Shown here: in pieces, positions 45,757 to 55,390 of the stretch
Layout of the letters: each line of letters begins with the position of its first letter
Position numbering within the stretch: the stretch's first letter is position 1
Assembly: GCA_028279555.1 (NCBI GenBank)
Contig: JANQNO010000007.1
Location: forward strand, 124,001-188,000
DNA from: Sphingorhabdus sp.
GTDB lineage: Bacteria; Pseudomonadota; Alphaproteobacteria; Sphingomonadales; Sphingomonadaceae
Direction of reading: 5' to 3'
DNA length: 64,000 nt
Notes under the pieces: generated by a model
What the model was told of the DNA's origin: nothing
Databases searched by the model: none
What the model saw: only the letters and a program-made list of their open reading frames with translations
Program-made: the position numbers and the translations under genes

Positions 45757-46439
45757 TGCGCGGTGGATGATTTGCCGAGCGGGCGCGCATCATTCCAGGT
45801 GCTGAAGGCTTCGTCCTTTTCCTCGTCGGGATAAAAGGCCTCGACCCGGGCGGTCAGCTCGACCGCGCGCAGCGGCAGCTCAAACAGCTGCTCCATCGCC
45901 CGGCGATGCGCATCGCGCGCGAGCTTCATGGGCAGTTCCGCCTGCGCCTGACGCAACAGCTCGGCTTGCCCCTTTTCGCGATTGGCCGCATCGAGCACGC
46001 TGTCGACATTGGTCACCATGCGGAGCAGGCCGCCATCGTCATATTCGCGTATCTTGGTCATGTCGATTTCAGGCCCGGTCAGGATCACCGGCGGCAGGCG
46101 GATCAGCAATTTGTTGCTGCGCGGTGCCCAGCGAATATCCTCCGCCTGCAATTCTTCGAGATCGATTTCATAGCGCACCAGCCCTTCGATGATCAGCGTC
46201 TTTTTCGCGCTCAGCCCGAAGCGCTCCTGCTCGCTGGTGACGGCTGCGACATAATTGGCGGTGAAGGCCGACAGGCGCTTCTGTTCTTTGACGCTTTCCA
46301 GCGCGGCGCTGGCGACGGTTTGCGGTGCCGGTGGGCCCATCCCGCCAAAGCTGCGCAGGCCCATTCCGATCGCAAAGATCAGCCCCAGCAGCAGCGCCCC
46401 GCTGACAATGGCGTAATTCAGGAGTTTGTTATCGCCCAT
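45753..46439 (-). CDS. DUF4230 domain protein, single-pass membrane
   Basis: A 228-residue protein with an N-terminal membrane helix (about residues 8-26) and a periplasmic domain that begins with QKRLSAFTANYVAAVTSEQERFG and contains RLPPVILTGPEIDMTKI. Function unknown. Its gene overlaps the MBL gene upstream (start 46439 inside its 3' end), so the two are probably co-transcribed. Confidence 0.88.
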   Translation of the reverse strand: MGDNKLLNYAIVSGALLLGLIFAIGMGLRSFGGMGPPAPQTVASAALESVKEQKRLSAFTANYVAAVTSEQERFGLSAKKTLIIEGLVRYEIDLEELQAEDIRWAPRSNKLLIRLPPVILTGPEIDMTKIREYDDGGLLRMVTNVDSVLDAANREKGQAELLRQAQAELPMKLARDAHRRAMEQLFELPLRAVELTARVEAFYPDEEKDEAFSTWNDARPLGKSSTAH

Positions 46440-47350
46440 AAATCCCCGTCATTATCCGCCATGCCGCGCGTCTGAAGATCGATCAGATGCGCCAGCACCG
46501 AACGGCCCGCCGCTCCATGCAGCCTCTTATCCAGCCCCTTATACATTTCGAGCACCATCGATGGAATATGACCCTCGCCCTTTTCGAGCAGATTGAGTAT
46601 CTGCCGCTCGCGCTGGCGGCGATGCCCGATCATGCCGCGCACCAGTTGTTTGGGCTTCTCCACCGCCGGGCCGTGAGCGGGATAATAGACGCTGTCACCC
46701 CGGTCATAAAGCTTCTGCAAGCTTGCCATATAGGCGCGCATGTCTCCATCGGGCGGGCTGACCACGCTGGTCGACCATTTCATGACATGGTCGCCGGTGA
46801 ACAGCGCGCCCGTCTCGATCAAAGCAAAGCAAAGATGGTTCGATGTATGCCCCGGCGTTGCCACTGCTTCGAGCGTCCAACCATCGCCGGAAACTGTCTC
46901 CCCGTCCGTCAGCACCCTGTTGGGCGTATAATCGGGATCGAAGGCGCTGTCGGCACGCGGGCCGGAATCCTCGATCACCAGCGGCGCGCAGCCAATAATG
47001 GGAGCGCCTGTCTCCTGCTTCAGCGGCGCAGCGGCAGGCGAATGATCGCGGTGGGTGTGGGTACACATAATGGCCGTGACCTTTTGCCCCGCCACAGCTC
47101 GCAAGATCGCCTCGACATGACCTTCGCCATGGGCATCATCGGACTTGAAGGGATCGCCGGCGCTCTTGCCGCTGCCTGTCGGACCCGGGTCGATCACCGC
47201 AACATCCTTGCCGGCCCCCACCAGCCAGGTCTGCGTTCCGGTATAGGTATAGGGCGAGGGGTTGGGGGCGAGCACGCGGCGCACCAGGGGCTCAAGCTGC
47301 TCGGTCTCTCCCGCGCGGATGCTGTCAGGCCATTCCCTCTCGCTCATCAT
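46418..47350 (-). CDS. MBL-fold metallo-hydrolase
   Basis: A 310-residue enzyme with the zinc motif HTHRDHS (about residues 95-101), a later GHTSNHLCF and FTGDHVM segment. It resembles LACTB2-like/ beta-CASP-lacking hydrolases that act on thioesters or RNA. C-terminal winged-helix-like part (HRRQRERQILNLLEKGEGHI) matches LACTB2. The 3' end overlaps the DUF4230 start. Confidence 0.9.
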   Translation of the reverse strand: MMSEREWPDSIRAGETEQLEPLVRRVLAPNPSPYTYTGTQTWLVGAGKDVAVIDPGPTGSGKSAGDPFKSDDAHGEGHVEAILRAVAGQKVTAIMCTHTHRDHSPAAAPLKQETGAPIIGCAPLVIEDSGPRADSAFDPDYTPNRVLTDGETVSGDGWTLEAVATPGHTSNHLCFALIETGALFTGDHVMKWSTSVVSPPDGDMRAYMASLQKLYDRGDSVYYPAHGPAVEKPKQLVRGMIGHRRQRERQILNLLEKGEGHIPSMVLEMYKGLDKRLHGAAGRSVLAHLIDLQTRGMADNDGDLWAITNS

Positions 47351-47377
47351 CGCCCCCTATGGCGCAAGCGCCAGCAA

Positions 47378-47412
47378 AGGAAAAGGGGCAGGAGATGCGT
47401 ATCCTGCCCCTT
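47378..47412 (-). terminator. Terminator after blaR1-type gene
   Basis: On the minus strand GGGGCAGGA and TCCTGCCCC enclose eight bases and are followed by TTTTCC. Confidence 0.7.
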
Positions 47413-47472
47413 CCCCATCCGGAAAACCAATATAGGGGAGCTTGAACTTACCGGATTTATCGCTGGCCGCGG

Positions 47473-49140
47473 TTACGCAATAAGATCGCGTTCCAGCCTG
47501 CGAATATTATTCTCCAGCTTCTTCTCGACTTCACGCCGTACCTTCTCGGGCAGGCTCCTGTCGTCTTTCAGATCGTCACAGGCTTCGCGCAAACTATCGA
47601 GCGCGGCCTTGCGCGCCTTCATAACCTCGGCCTTGCCGCAAAGATGGATGCTTACGGCAGCGTAATTCTGCCCGCCATGATTGCGATAGGACCGGCTGAT
47701 ATGCCGCTGCTTGCCGGCCTTGCACTCGCCAGCGATCTCGCCGATGCGGATTTCCGGCACGGTAACCGAGGCGAGCGCGGACAAGGCAGCCGGATGTGCC
47801 AGCCGCTGCGGTGGCGCTGGCGGCGTCACGGCCAGTGCGGTGCGGCGAGCCGCGCGGGCTTCCTTCAGCGCAGCCGCCTTCTTCTTGCGAATTATGACCT
47901 TGCGCTTTTCCGCATCCCTGGCTTCGACTTCCTGTCTGATCTCGACGCGAATCTGCTCGGCATCCTCAGCTTCTTTCAGCGCCTTGGCCCGCTCTTTTTC
48001 TGCCTCTTCGATCATTTTCTCGATTTTTTTATCATCGATTTTCTTGGTCGATTTCACGGTGATGGTCTTGCCATCCTTCTTGATCGTCTTGGTATAGAAT
48101 TTGGTCTTGGCATTTTTTTTGCCTTTTTCCGCATCGAGCATGATGACATGCATATCCTCATCATGTTTCCCGTGCTTTTTGGCCTCGTCATGCTGCGCAT
48201 GGTCTTTGGCGGGATCATGCGCCCACACCGGCACCACCGTCGCAGTCATCGGCAGGGCAACGCCGATAGCCGCAAAAATGCCGATCCGTCCGGCGATCCG
48301 GCGGCTTTTGTCGTCATTATTCATGGCGAGCCGCTTCAGCCTCTCGATCACTGTTTTCGGCGAGTTGAGCGCCGTGGCGAAGGTCGGCAGATCCTCATGC
48401 GCGGCGCGGGCCAGCGTGCGGCCATAGGTTTCGCGCGTGCCTTCATCCTTTCCGGAAAGCACGCGCGCGTCGCAGGCGGCCTCCTGGTCGAGGCGGAAGG
48501 CCCGCCAGGCAAACCAGGCGATAGGATTGAACCAGTTGAGGCAGAGCACAATGAAGGCCAGCAGATTGATCAGCAGATCGCCGCTCTTGTGGTGCGACAG
48601 CTCATGCTCGATCGCCAGCGCCGCCTCCTCCTCGGCAAAATGCGATGTGAAATTCTCGGGCACGGCAATAAAACGCCGCAGCAGGCCAAAGGCCAGCGGC
48701 CCTGTCACCCTGTCCGAAGAAATCAGGCGAACGCCATCGATCTCGCCCATATCCTCGGCATCACCCAAAAGCTGATCGCGCATGTCGCTGTAGCGGATCA
48801 TCTGCAGAATAAAGAGAAGCGCGGCTCCGCCAAGCCAGAGGGTAATGCCGATCCCCACCCAGTCGACGCTTGACGCTGCTGCCGGGAGCGCCGCACCTGC
48901 CGTGATATCGGCCATCATGCTGCTCGCCTCGGGAAGATTCCCGGCGGGCAATGCAGTCGCAGCTGCAGGCGCTTCGATGGTTTTTTCGATGCTGGGCATG
49001 AACAGCCGCGCGGCGGGCAGCAGCCAGAGCCAATAGGCGACCGAAGGGCCCAGTGCCTGCGCTACCGGACGGCGCACAAGCAGCACCAGCAGCATCAGCA
49101 ATGTCGTCATCAAAATCGTATCCGAGAGCCATTCCATCAT
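47473..49140 (-). CDS. M56-family (BlaR1/MecR1-like) membrane metallopeptidase
   Basis: A 555-residue protein. N-terminal helices carry the M56 peptidase with zinc motif HELSHH (about residues 177-182) and FNPIAWFAWRAFRLDQEAACDARVL, as in BlaR1. After a membrane helix (about 300-320) the region of residues 320-440 is a highly charged, Lys/Glu/His-rich coil, not a penicillin-binding sensor domain. It should cleave the BlaI-type repressor encoded just upstream, but in response to another signal. Start overlaps the repressor stop (ATGA). Confidence 0.92.
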   Translation of the reverse strand: MMEWLSDTILMTTLLMLLVLLVRRPVAQALGPSVAYWLWLLPAARLFMPSIEKTIEAPAAATALPAGNLPEASSMMADITAGAALPAAASSVDWVGIGITLWLGGAALLFILQMIRYSDMRDQLLGDAEDMGEIDGVRLISSDRVTGPLAFGLLRRFIAVPENFTSHFAEEEAALAIEHELSHHKSGDLLINLLAFIVLCLNWFNPIAWFAWRAFRLDQEAACDARVLSGKDEGTRETYGRTLARAAHEDLPTFATALNSPKTVIERLKRLAMNNDDKSRRIAGRIGIFAAIGVALPMTATVVPVWAHDPAKDHAQHDEAKKHGKHDEDMHVIMLDAEKGKKNAKTKFYTKTIKKDGKTITVKSTKKIDDKKIEKMIEEAEKERAKALKEAEDAEQIRVEIRQEVEARDAEKRKVIIRKKKAAALKEARAARRTALAVTPPAPPQRLAHPAALSALASVTVPEIRIGEIAGECKAGKQRHISRSYRNHGGQNYAAVSIHLCGKAEVMKARKAALDSLREACDDLKDDRSLPEKVRREVEKKLENNIRRLERDLIA

Positions 49141-49520
49141 GACTTCATCTCCCTGAGCAACCGCTCGATCTCCGCAATATCTTCATCCGACAAATTTTCC
49201 TTCTCGGCGAGATGCGCGACAAGCGGCATGAATTTGCCCCCGAACAGGCGGTCGACGAGACGGCGTGATTCCCCGGTCACATAGTCCTCGCGTTCGACCG
49301 CAGGTGTATATAGAAACTGGCGTCCATCCTGCCGGTGCGTCACCGCGGCCTTGGCGGCGAGACGGGACAATAACGTCTTCACCGTCGTGAGCGACCATTG
49401 GCGGCTTTCCTCCAGCTTTCCGGCTATATCCTTGGCGGCGAGCGGCGATTGCTCCCACAGCACCTCCATAACCGCAAGCTCGGCATCGCTGATCCGCTCC
49501 GGATTTGCCTTATCCTGCAT
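49137..49520 (-). CDS. BlaI/MecI/CopY-family repressor
   Basis: A 127-residue winged-helix repressor: ISDAELAVMEVLWEQSPLAAKDI at the N-terminus and SLTTVKTLLSRLAAKAAVTHRQDGRQF in the recognition-helix region. BlaI-type proteins are inactivated by proteolysis by the partner M56 protein. It is the first gene of the pair; no beta-lactamase lies directly beside it. Confidence 0.93.
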   Translation of the reverse strand: MQDKANPERISDAELAVMEVLWEQSPLAAKDIAGKLEESRQWSLTTVKTLLSRLAAKAAVTHRQDGRQFLYTPAVEREDYVTGESRRLVDRLFGGKFMPLVAHLAEKENLSDEDIAEIERLLREMKS

Positions 49521-49681
49521 TTCGAATCTCCTGACTACGCATGTAATCGATGTGGCTGCGGCTGTAAACAGAAATTTTGGGCGGCCCGATGCCGCCTTCT
49601 TGTCGAGAGATTTTACACCAGCAAAAAAGTGAACGCATCGTTAACCATCCAAGTCATTGAAATTAAACAGCCGGGTAGTTT

Positions 49682-49697
49682 TGGCACGGGGGGTGCA
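49682..49697 (+). promoter_or_regulatory. Possible sigma-54 promoter
   Basis: TGGCACGGGGGGTGCA matches the -24/-12 consensus (TGGCAC-N5-TTGCA) with one mismatch in the -12 element. No coding gene follows within 250 bases on the plus strand; a strong stem-loop ends about 85 bases downstream (49734-49781). Confidence 0.35.
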
Positions 49698-49733
49698 TTG
49701 CTATAGACGTTCAACAAGCACACCCAAAGTTAC

Positions 49734-49781
49734 GGACGGGGTAGGTTGCTTCTGGTCTCGCACCGCCCCGTCCCTGCTTTT
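49734..49781 (+). terminator. Candidate terminator of a short transcript
   Basis: GGACGGGG and CCCCGTCC form an 8-bp stem with a loop of 24 bases, then CTGCTTTT. The large loop and weak T tail make it a moderate candidate only. Confidence 0.4.
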
Positions 49782-49807
49782 CTCCAATTTCAACGAAACT
49801 CAAATAG

Positions 49808-49942
49808 GCGTCACTCCCGCGGAGGCGGGAGTCTATCCCAAGCTGATTTCGCGACTAACTCGTGGGATAGACCCCAGCCTGCATCGAAGATGCAGTTTAT
49901 CCTGAGCGACGCCACAGGCGGCGTCGAAGGGCTGGGGTGACG
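49808..49942. repeat. REP-like palindrome with nested hairpin cassette
   Basis: Outer arms GCGTCACTCCCGC and CTGGGGTGACG style ends; an inner cassette has TGCATCGAAGATGCA, then CCTGAGC, a hairpin GACGCC/GGCGTC and GAAGG. The same cassette with another inner stem is at 51122 and 55762. Confidence 0.75.
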
Positions 49943-49961
49943 AATACTGATTGCCAGAATT

Positions 49962-51047
49962 CTACTCTTCCGCCATTCCGGCAAGCCGTTTGGCCCGGTC
50001 TTCGGCGATCAGCGCATCGACCAGCTCGCCCAGCCCCTCGCCCGCGATAATTTCGGGCAGCTTGTGCAGGGTCAGGTTGATGCGGTGGTCGGTCACCCGG
50101 CCTTGCGGAAAGTTATAGGTGCGGATGCGCTCCGAGCGGTCACCCGAACCGACCATCGACTTGCGCGCCTCGGCCTCTTCGCTTTGCGCTTCGTCGCGCT
50201 GCTTTTCATAAAGCCGCACAGCGAGCACCTTCATCGCCTGATCCTTGTTCTTGTGCTGCGATTTCCCGTCCTGGCAGGTCACCACGATATTGGTCGGCAG
50301 GTGGGTAATGCGCACGGCGCTGTCGGTCTTGTTGACATGCTGACCGCCAGCGCCCGAGGCGCGGTAGGTATCGATGCGCAGATCCTCGCTGTTGATCCGC
50401 ACGTCTACCTCTTCCGGCTCGGGCAGGATCGCGACGGTCGCCGCGGAGGTATGGATGCGGCCTCCGGACTCTGTTTCAGGCACACGCTGGACGCGGTGCA
50501 CACCGCTTTCGAATTTCAGCATGGCAAAGACGCCCTTGCCATTGACGCTGGCCACCACCTCTTTGAAGCCGCCTTGATCCGATGCATTGGCCGAGATCAG
50601 CTCGACCTTCCAGCCCTGGATCGCGGCGAAACGCTCATACATGCGCAGCAGATCGCCCGCGAAAAGCGCCGCCTCGTCGCCGCCCGTGCCGGCGCGGATT
50701 TCGAGCATGGCCGGACGGTCATCGGCGGCATCGCGCGGCAGCAGCAGGATAGCAAGGCGCTGCTCTGCATCCGCCATCTGGTGCGAGACATCCTGCAATT
50801 CCTCGACCGCCATGTCCTTCAGCTCGGCATCGGCGCTGCTGTCCTTGACCATGGCGTCGAGCGTGCCGACCTCTGCGCGCAAGCGGCGCACCTGTTTGGC
50901 CGCGGCTGCCACGGGCTCGAGCTCGGCATATTCCTTGGACAGCGCAACGAATGCGTCGCCCTCGACCGTTCCCGAAGCCATCCGCGCCTCCAGCTCGGCA
51001 AAACGCGCCTCGATCTGCGCGATCCTTTCGGCGGCGATTTGGGTCAT
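49962..51047 (-). CDS. prfA: Peptide chain release factor 1
   Basis: A 361-residue RF1. The GGQ motif ([18 protein letters not shown], about residue 233) and the PxT-type region for stop recognition (about 186-188, in [18 protein letters not shown]) are present. It terminates at UAA and UAG. It follows hisS on the same strand, separated by REP elements. A prmC methylase gene is not adjacent. Confidence 0.96.
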   Translation of the reverse strand: MTQIAAERIAQIEARFAELEARMASGTVEGDAFVALSKEYAELEPVAAAAKQVRRLRAEVGTLDAMVKDSSADAELKDMAVEELQDVSHQMADAEQRLAILLLPRDAADDRPAMLEIRAGTGGDEAALFAGDLLRMYERFAAIQGWKVELISANASDQGGFKEVVASVNGKGVFAMLKFESGVHRVQRVPETESGGRIHTSAATVAILPEPEEVDVRINSEDLRIDTYRASGAGGQHVNKTDSAVRITHLPTNIVVTCQDGKSQHKNKDQAMKVLAVRLYEKQRDEAQSEEAEARKSMVGSGDRSERIRTYNFPQGRVTDHRINLTLHKLPEIIAGEGLGELVDALIAEDRAKRLAGMAEE

Positions 51048-51063
51048 GCTTTTCGCCCGTGAT

Positions 51064-51188
51064 CGTCATTCCCGCGCAGGCGGGAATCCAGCTGCAAACG
51101 CCGAATGACTGGACTCCCGCCTGCATCGAAGATGCAGTTTATCCTGAGCGGCTGCTGCAAGCAGCCAGCCGAAGGGCGGGAGTGACGG
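51064..51188. repeat. REP-like palindrome with nested cassette (prfA-hisS gap)
   Basis: GTCATTCCCGCGCAGGCGGGA is followed by the cassette TGCATCGAAGATGCA ... GGCTGCTGCAAGCAGCC ... GAAGG and GGCGGGAGTGACG. The 60-base cassette is almost identical to that at 55762. Confidence 0.8.
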
Positions 51189-51228
51189 GTTGGGTGAACG
51201 CGGAGATGCAAACGCGTTGAAACAACGT

Positions 51229-51313
51229 CATGCCAGCGCAGGCTGGCATCTATCCCGCCTGTCTGCTCGACTGCAATTTGGGATAGACCCTCGCCTTCGC
51301 GGGGGTGACGGAT
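51229..51313. repeat. Second REP-like palindrome before hisS 3' end
   Basis: GTCATGCCAGCGCAGGCTGGC and CTCGCCTTCGCGGGGGTGACG with GCATCTATCCC/GGGATAGAC joints. It ends 35 bases from the hisS stop. Confidence 0.75.
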
Positions 51314-51347
51314 TGGGTTCACGCGGCGACGCGGAGGCGCGGAGACT

Positions 51348-52703
51348 TCAAACATCAAGCGGGTAGACCTTTATTTCGTCGCCATACATTGAGTCGAAAG
51401 TATCCTTAGATGCCAAAAAGCCTGCGTCAGTGATTGTTTGGTCCAGAACACTGGCAATACTTTCAAAATCTTGAGGGTGTCCTACCCTTACTTTGAAGCG
51501 GATGTTTCCAATATTCTGATCACTTGTCACATAGTCATCACAGATCACGATAACCTTGGGGTTGAGTTTCGCTGCTTTTTCGAAGCGTTTTTTCTTTGAT
51601 CCGGTCGAGAAAGTGGCCGCCGACAATCCAAACTTTCGTACAGCTTTAGCAAGTGCGATAACAAGGTTTCCAAACAAGTTTGACTCGTCAACCAGAGCAA
51701 AGTCGAGTGCGACGCCTTCCGGCGCATCCACCAACATCGCCAGCCGCTCGATACCCGCTGCCCAGCCGACCGCAGGCGTCGGCGGACCGCCCAGATTTTC
51801 GATCAGCCCGTCATAGCGCCCACCGCCGAGAATGGTCGAGTGGCTGCCGAGCTTTTTGGCCTGCTCGCTGCCCTGATCGGGAATGAATTCGAATGCCGTA
51901 TGGCGGTAATAGTCGAGCCCGCGCACCAGCTTGTGGTCGCGTTTCGGTTTGATACCAGCAGCTTCCAGCCCTTCGGTCACGGCCGCGAAAAATTCCTGCG
52001 CTTCGCCGCTCAGAAATTCATCGATCTTGGGCGCATCATGCGCGATGCCGCGATCATCGGGATCCTTGCTGTCGAGAATACGCAGCGGGTTTTTCTCCAG
52101 CCGCTCCACGCTTTCGGGGCTGAGGGCATCGCGATAGTCATTGAAATAGGCTATCAGCCCTGCACGCCAGGCATCGCGGCTGTCCGCATCGCCCAGCGTA
52201 TTGAGATGCAGCGTCACACCATTGCCGATGCCCAACTCATTGAGGAGCTGATCCGCCATCACCAATAGCTCGACATCCGCAGCGGGTTCGGCCGCCCCGA
52301 TAATCTCCGCATCGATCTGGTGGAATTGCCGGTAGCGTCCCTTTTGCGGGCGTTCATAGCGGAATAGCGGCCCGTGGCAGGATAGCTTCATCGGCGTATG
52401 CTGCTGCCATCCATTCGACAGGTAAGCGCGGGCAATCCCGGCGGTGAATTCCGGGCGCAGCGTGATCGAATCTCCGCCGCGATCCTCGAAAGTATACATT
52501 TCCTTCGATACGACATCGGTGGTCTCGCCCAGGCTGCGCGCAAATACCGCTGTCGGCTCGATCACCGGCAGCTGCAGCCCCTTGAAGCCATAAAGCCGCC
52601 GCACGTGTTCGAAGCAATCGACGACATGCGCGAAGCGTTCCTCGGCCTCGCCATACATGTCCTGCGTGCCGCGCACCGGGTTTATCTTTTGCGTCTTGGC
52701 CAT
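51348..52703 (-). CDS. hisS: Histidyl-tRNA synthetase, with atypical low-GC C-terminal domain
   Basis: A 451-residue class-II synthetase. The catalytic domain is normal: [30 protein letters not shown] (motif 2 region), [19 protein letters not shown] and [14 protein letters not shown]. The last 125 residues are a poor match to the usual anticodon domain; [21 protein letters not shown] is the best parallel to its conserved GSLKKQ...VIVGDDE stretch. DNA for 51361-51720 is about 46% GC, against above 60% just beyond, a sharp break. A recombination event that replaced the 3' part is likely. No second hisS is seen. Confidence 0.93.
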   Translation of the reverse strand: MAKTQKINPVRGTQDMYGEAEERFAHVVDCFEHVRRLYGFKGLQLPVIEPTAVFARSLGETTDVVSKEMYTFEDRGGDSITLRPEFTAGIARAYLSNGWQQHTPMKLSCHGPLFRYERPQKGRYRQFHQIDAEIIGAAEPAADVELLVMADQLLNELGIGNGVTLHLNTLGDADSRDAWRAGLIAYFNDYRDALSPESVERLEKNPLRILDSKDPDDRGIAHDAPKIDEFLSGEAQEFFAAVTEGLEAAGIKPKRDHKLVRGLDYYRHTAFEFIPDQGSEQAKKLGSHSTILGGGRYDGLIENLGGPPTPAVGWAAGIERLAMLVDAPEGVALDFALVDESNLFGNLVIALAKAVRKFGLSAATFSTGSKKKRFEKAAKLNPKVIVICDDYVTSDQNIGNIRFKVRVGHPQDFESIASVLDQTITDAGFLASKDTFDSMYGDEIKVYPLDV

Positions 52704-52792
52704 GATGCCGATGCTCTAGCCCCCTTTGGCGCAAGGGAAAAGCCCATAGATTATCGCTGGACCGGCCCGCCAAAATGCGCTTGTTAGAAGCC

Positions 52793-54757
52793 ATGATCAG
52801 AATATCCGCTATCCTCGCCTGCGCGCTGGCCGCGCTTTGCCTTTCTGCGGGGGCCGCCACAGCGCATACGCCCCCACCGCAGCCCGTGCCCTTCGAGAAC
52901 AAAATCCCCAAGGCGCTCGATATTCCCTACCCCGGCGTGATGCAGCTGACGGTGGACGCCAGCGACACAAGCCGCGCAATATTTCGGGTGAAACAGGTGA
53001 TACCGGTTCCCCCGACCATTTTCCCCACGCTGCCTGCTGTACCGGCAGAGCCAGCGCGCATGACTTTGCTCTATCCCGAATGGCTTCCAGGCAAGCATGC
53101 TCCGCGCGGCGCGATTGCCGAACTGGCGGGTCTCAAAATCACTGCTGGCGGCAAGCCGGTGAGCTGGAAACGCGATATCGTCGATGTCTATGCCTTTCAT
53201 GTCGATGTGCCCGATGGCGCGAAGCAGATCACGGCGGAATTTCAGTTTCTCTCGGCTCTGCGCCCTTCGGAAGGCCGCCGGGTCGTCACGCCGGAATTGA
53301 TGAATATCCAGTGGGAGCAGGTCTCGCTCTATCCGGCTGGCTATTTCACCCGCAATATCCGCATAAAACCCTCGATCATTCTGCCAAAGGGCTGGACCGG
53401 CGTGGCCGCGATCGATGGCGCCAGGGTAAGCGGCAACCGGATCGATTATGGCGAAACCAGCTACGAGGATTTCATCGACAGCCCGATGTTCGCTGGCCGG
53501 CATTACCGAAAATGGGATCTCGGCAATAATGTGACCTTGAATGTCTGGGCGGATGAAGCGAAATATCTGGAGGCAAAGCCCGAGCATATCGAGGCGCACC
53601 GCGCACTCGTCGATGAGGCGATCGCGCTTTATGGAAACCGGCCATTTGACCGCTATGAGTTTCTGCTGGGGCTGACAAGGGAGCTTGGCGGCATCGGGCT
53701 GGAACATCACCGTTCAAGCGAGAATACGCGCGAGACCGACTATTTCGTCGGCTGGGACAAGAATGGCCATGAGCGCGGGCTGCTCCCGCACGAACTGATC
53801 CATACCTGGAATGGCAAGCATCGCCGGCCAGCCGGCATGTGGACGCCGGACTATAAGACGCCGATGCGCACGCAGCTGTTATGGGTCTATGAAGGGCAAA
53901 CCAGCTATTGGGATCTGGTATTGGGTGCACGGTCGGGTCTTCAGTCCAAGGAGCTGATTTTGGGCGAGTTGGCACGCAGCGCTGCACGCTATCAGGTCCA
54001 GCCGGGGCGCAGCTGGCGCAGCGTTGAGGACACCACGCAGGATCCGGTGATCGCGGCGCGCAAGGCCAAGCCATTTTATAGCCATTCGCGCGGCGAGGAT
54101 TATTATGTGGAAGGCGCGCTCACTTGGCTGGCGGCCGACATGATCATTCGCGAACGCTCTGGCGGGCGGCGCTCGCTTGATGACTTTGCCAAGGCTTTTT
54201 TCGGCAGCGGCCGCGATGGCGACTGGATTGTCGATACCTATGATTTTGACGAGGTCGTGGCGACGCTTGGCCGCATCGAGCCCTATGACTGGGCCGGCTT
54301 TCTGGATGAAAAGCTGCGCAAACCCGGTCAGCCAGCGCCCTTGCTCGGCATCGAGAAAGGCGGCTACCGGTTGGTATACAAGGACGAGCCCAACGCCTTC
54401 GAGAAAGAGATGTGGGCCGAAAGCAAGAGCCTCGATCTCTGGTATAGTCTGGGCCTGAGGCTGAATAGGAGCGGCGAGGTAACCGCGACGCTTTGGGACA
54501 GCCCGGCCTTCAAGGCATCGCTTGTCAACCGCACGAAGATCCTCGCCGTTAATGACCGCGAATATAACCGCGACCGGCTGAAAGAGGCGATCACTGCCAA
54601 TAGCGAGGGCAAGGCACCGATCCGCCTGCTGGTCAAGCGCGATGGGCGCTTTCGCACCGTCACAATCGACTATCGCGGCGGGCTGCGTTATCCGCATCTG
54701 GAACCGGTGAGCAGCGAAGAACAGCGGCTCGACCGGCTATTGAAACCGCTACGTTAG
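52793..54757 (+). CDS. M61-family (glycyl aminopeptidase-like) metallopeptidase
   Basis: A 654-residue secreted zinc peptidase. ATG 52793 begins a signal peptide (MIRISAILACALAALCLSAG, cleavage near ATAHT); an ATG 18 bases earlier is also possible. The zinc motif HELIHTWNGKH is at residue 336, with the downstream Glu in YEGQTSYWD (about 367). A C-terminal PDZ-like segment follows (LWDSPAFKASLVNRTKILAVND). Members remove N-terminal Gly/Ala residues. Divergent from hisS. Confidence 0.92.
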   Translation: MIRISAILACALAALCLSAGAATAHTPPPQPVPFENKIPKALDIPYPGVMQLTVDASDTSRAIFRVKQVIPVPPTIFPTLPAVPAEPARMTLLYPEWLPGKHAPRGAIAELAGLKITAGGKPVSWKRDIVDVYAFHVDVPDGAKQITAEFQFLSALRPSEGRRVVTPELMNIQWEQVSLYPAGYFTRNIRIKPSIILPKGWTGVAAIDGARVSGNRIDYGETSYEDFIDSPMFAGRHYRKWDLGNNVTLNVWADEAKYLEAKPEHIEAHRALVDEAIALYGNRPFDRYEFLLGLTRELGGIGLEHHRSSENTRETDYFVGWDKNGHERGLLPHELIHTWNGKHRRPAGMWTPDYKTPMRTQLLWVYEGQTSYWDLVLGARSGLQSKELILGELARSAARYQVQPGRSWRSVEDTTQDPVIAARKAKPFYSHSRGEDYYVEGALTWLAADMIIRERSGGRRSLDDFAKAFFGSGRDGDWIVDTYDFDEVVATLGRIEPYDWAGFLDEKLRKPGQPAPLLGIEKGGYRLVYKDEPNAFEKEMWAESKSLDLWYSLGLRLNRSGEVTATLWDSPAFKASLVNRTKILAVNDREYNRDRLKEAITANSEGKAPIRLLVKRDGRFRTVTIDYRGGLRYPHLEPVSSEEQRLDRLLKPLR

Positions 54758-54847
54758 GAAATACACTCCGACCAAAGCCCTATTGGGTAGGCGGCCTTAC
54801 CCGGCTATTGAAATGGGGCCTTCGTTCATCTGTCCCCAGGGAAGCTC

Positions 54848-55381
54848 ATGAATATCGACAAAATACCCACCGGTGACAATCCACCCGAAAGCCTGAATGT
54901 CATCATCGAGGTTCCGGTCGGCGGCGAGCCGGTTAAATATGAATTCGACAAGGCATCGGGCGCGCTCTTTGTCGATCGCATTTTGCATACGCCGATGCGC
55001 TATCCTGCCAATTACGGTTTCGTCCCGCATACGCTGTCTCCCGACGGCGATCCACTAGACGCATTGGTCGTCGCGCGCTCCCCCTTCATGCCCGGCAGCG
55101 TCGTTCGCTCCCGCCCGATCGCTGTGCTCAATCTGGAGGATGAACATGGCGGCGATGAAAAGCTGCTCTGCGTGCCGATCGACGCCACCTTCCCCTATTA
55201 CCGCAAGATCGGCGAAGGCGGCGATCTGCCCGAAATCGTGATGCAGCAGGTCGAGCATTTCTTTACGCATTACAAGGATCTCGAACCGGAAAAATGGGTG
55301 CGCATCGGCAAATGGGGCGATGCCGAAGAGGCGAAGCAGGTGGTCCTGGAAGCAATTGAGCTTGCCAAAAAGAGCGGCTAG
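54848..55381 (+). CDS. ppa: Inorganic pyrophosphatase
   Basis: A 177-residue family-I PPase. Active-site signatures: YEFDKASGALFVDRILH, the DGDPLDALV metal motif (in SPDGDPLDALVV), and PIAVLNLEDEHGGDEKLL. It is the housekeeping cytoplasmic enzyme that pulls biosynthetic reactions forward. A lipoprotein gene starts 10 bases after its stop. Confidence 0.96.
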   Translation: MNIDKIPTGDNPPESLNVIIEVPVGGEPVKYEFDKASGALFVDRILHTPMRYPANYGFVPHTLSPDGDPLDALVVARSPFMPGSVVRSRPIAVLNLEDEHGGDEKLLCVPIDATFPYYRKIGEGGDLPEIVMQQVEHFFTHYKDLEPEKWVRIGKWGDAEEAKQVVLEAIELAKKSG

Positions 55382-55390
55382 ATAGCGGCA

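Noticed and set aside
46487-48873. Two long plus-strand frames (392 and 409 codons)
   Set aside because: Opposite the MBL and BlaR1-type genes; second-position composition is that of an antisense frame.
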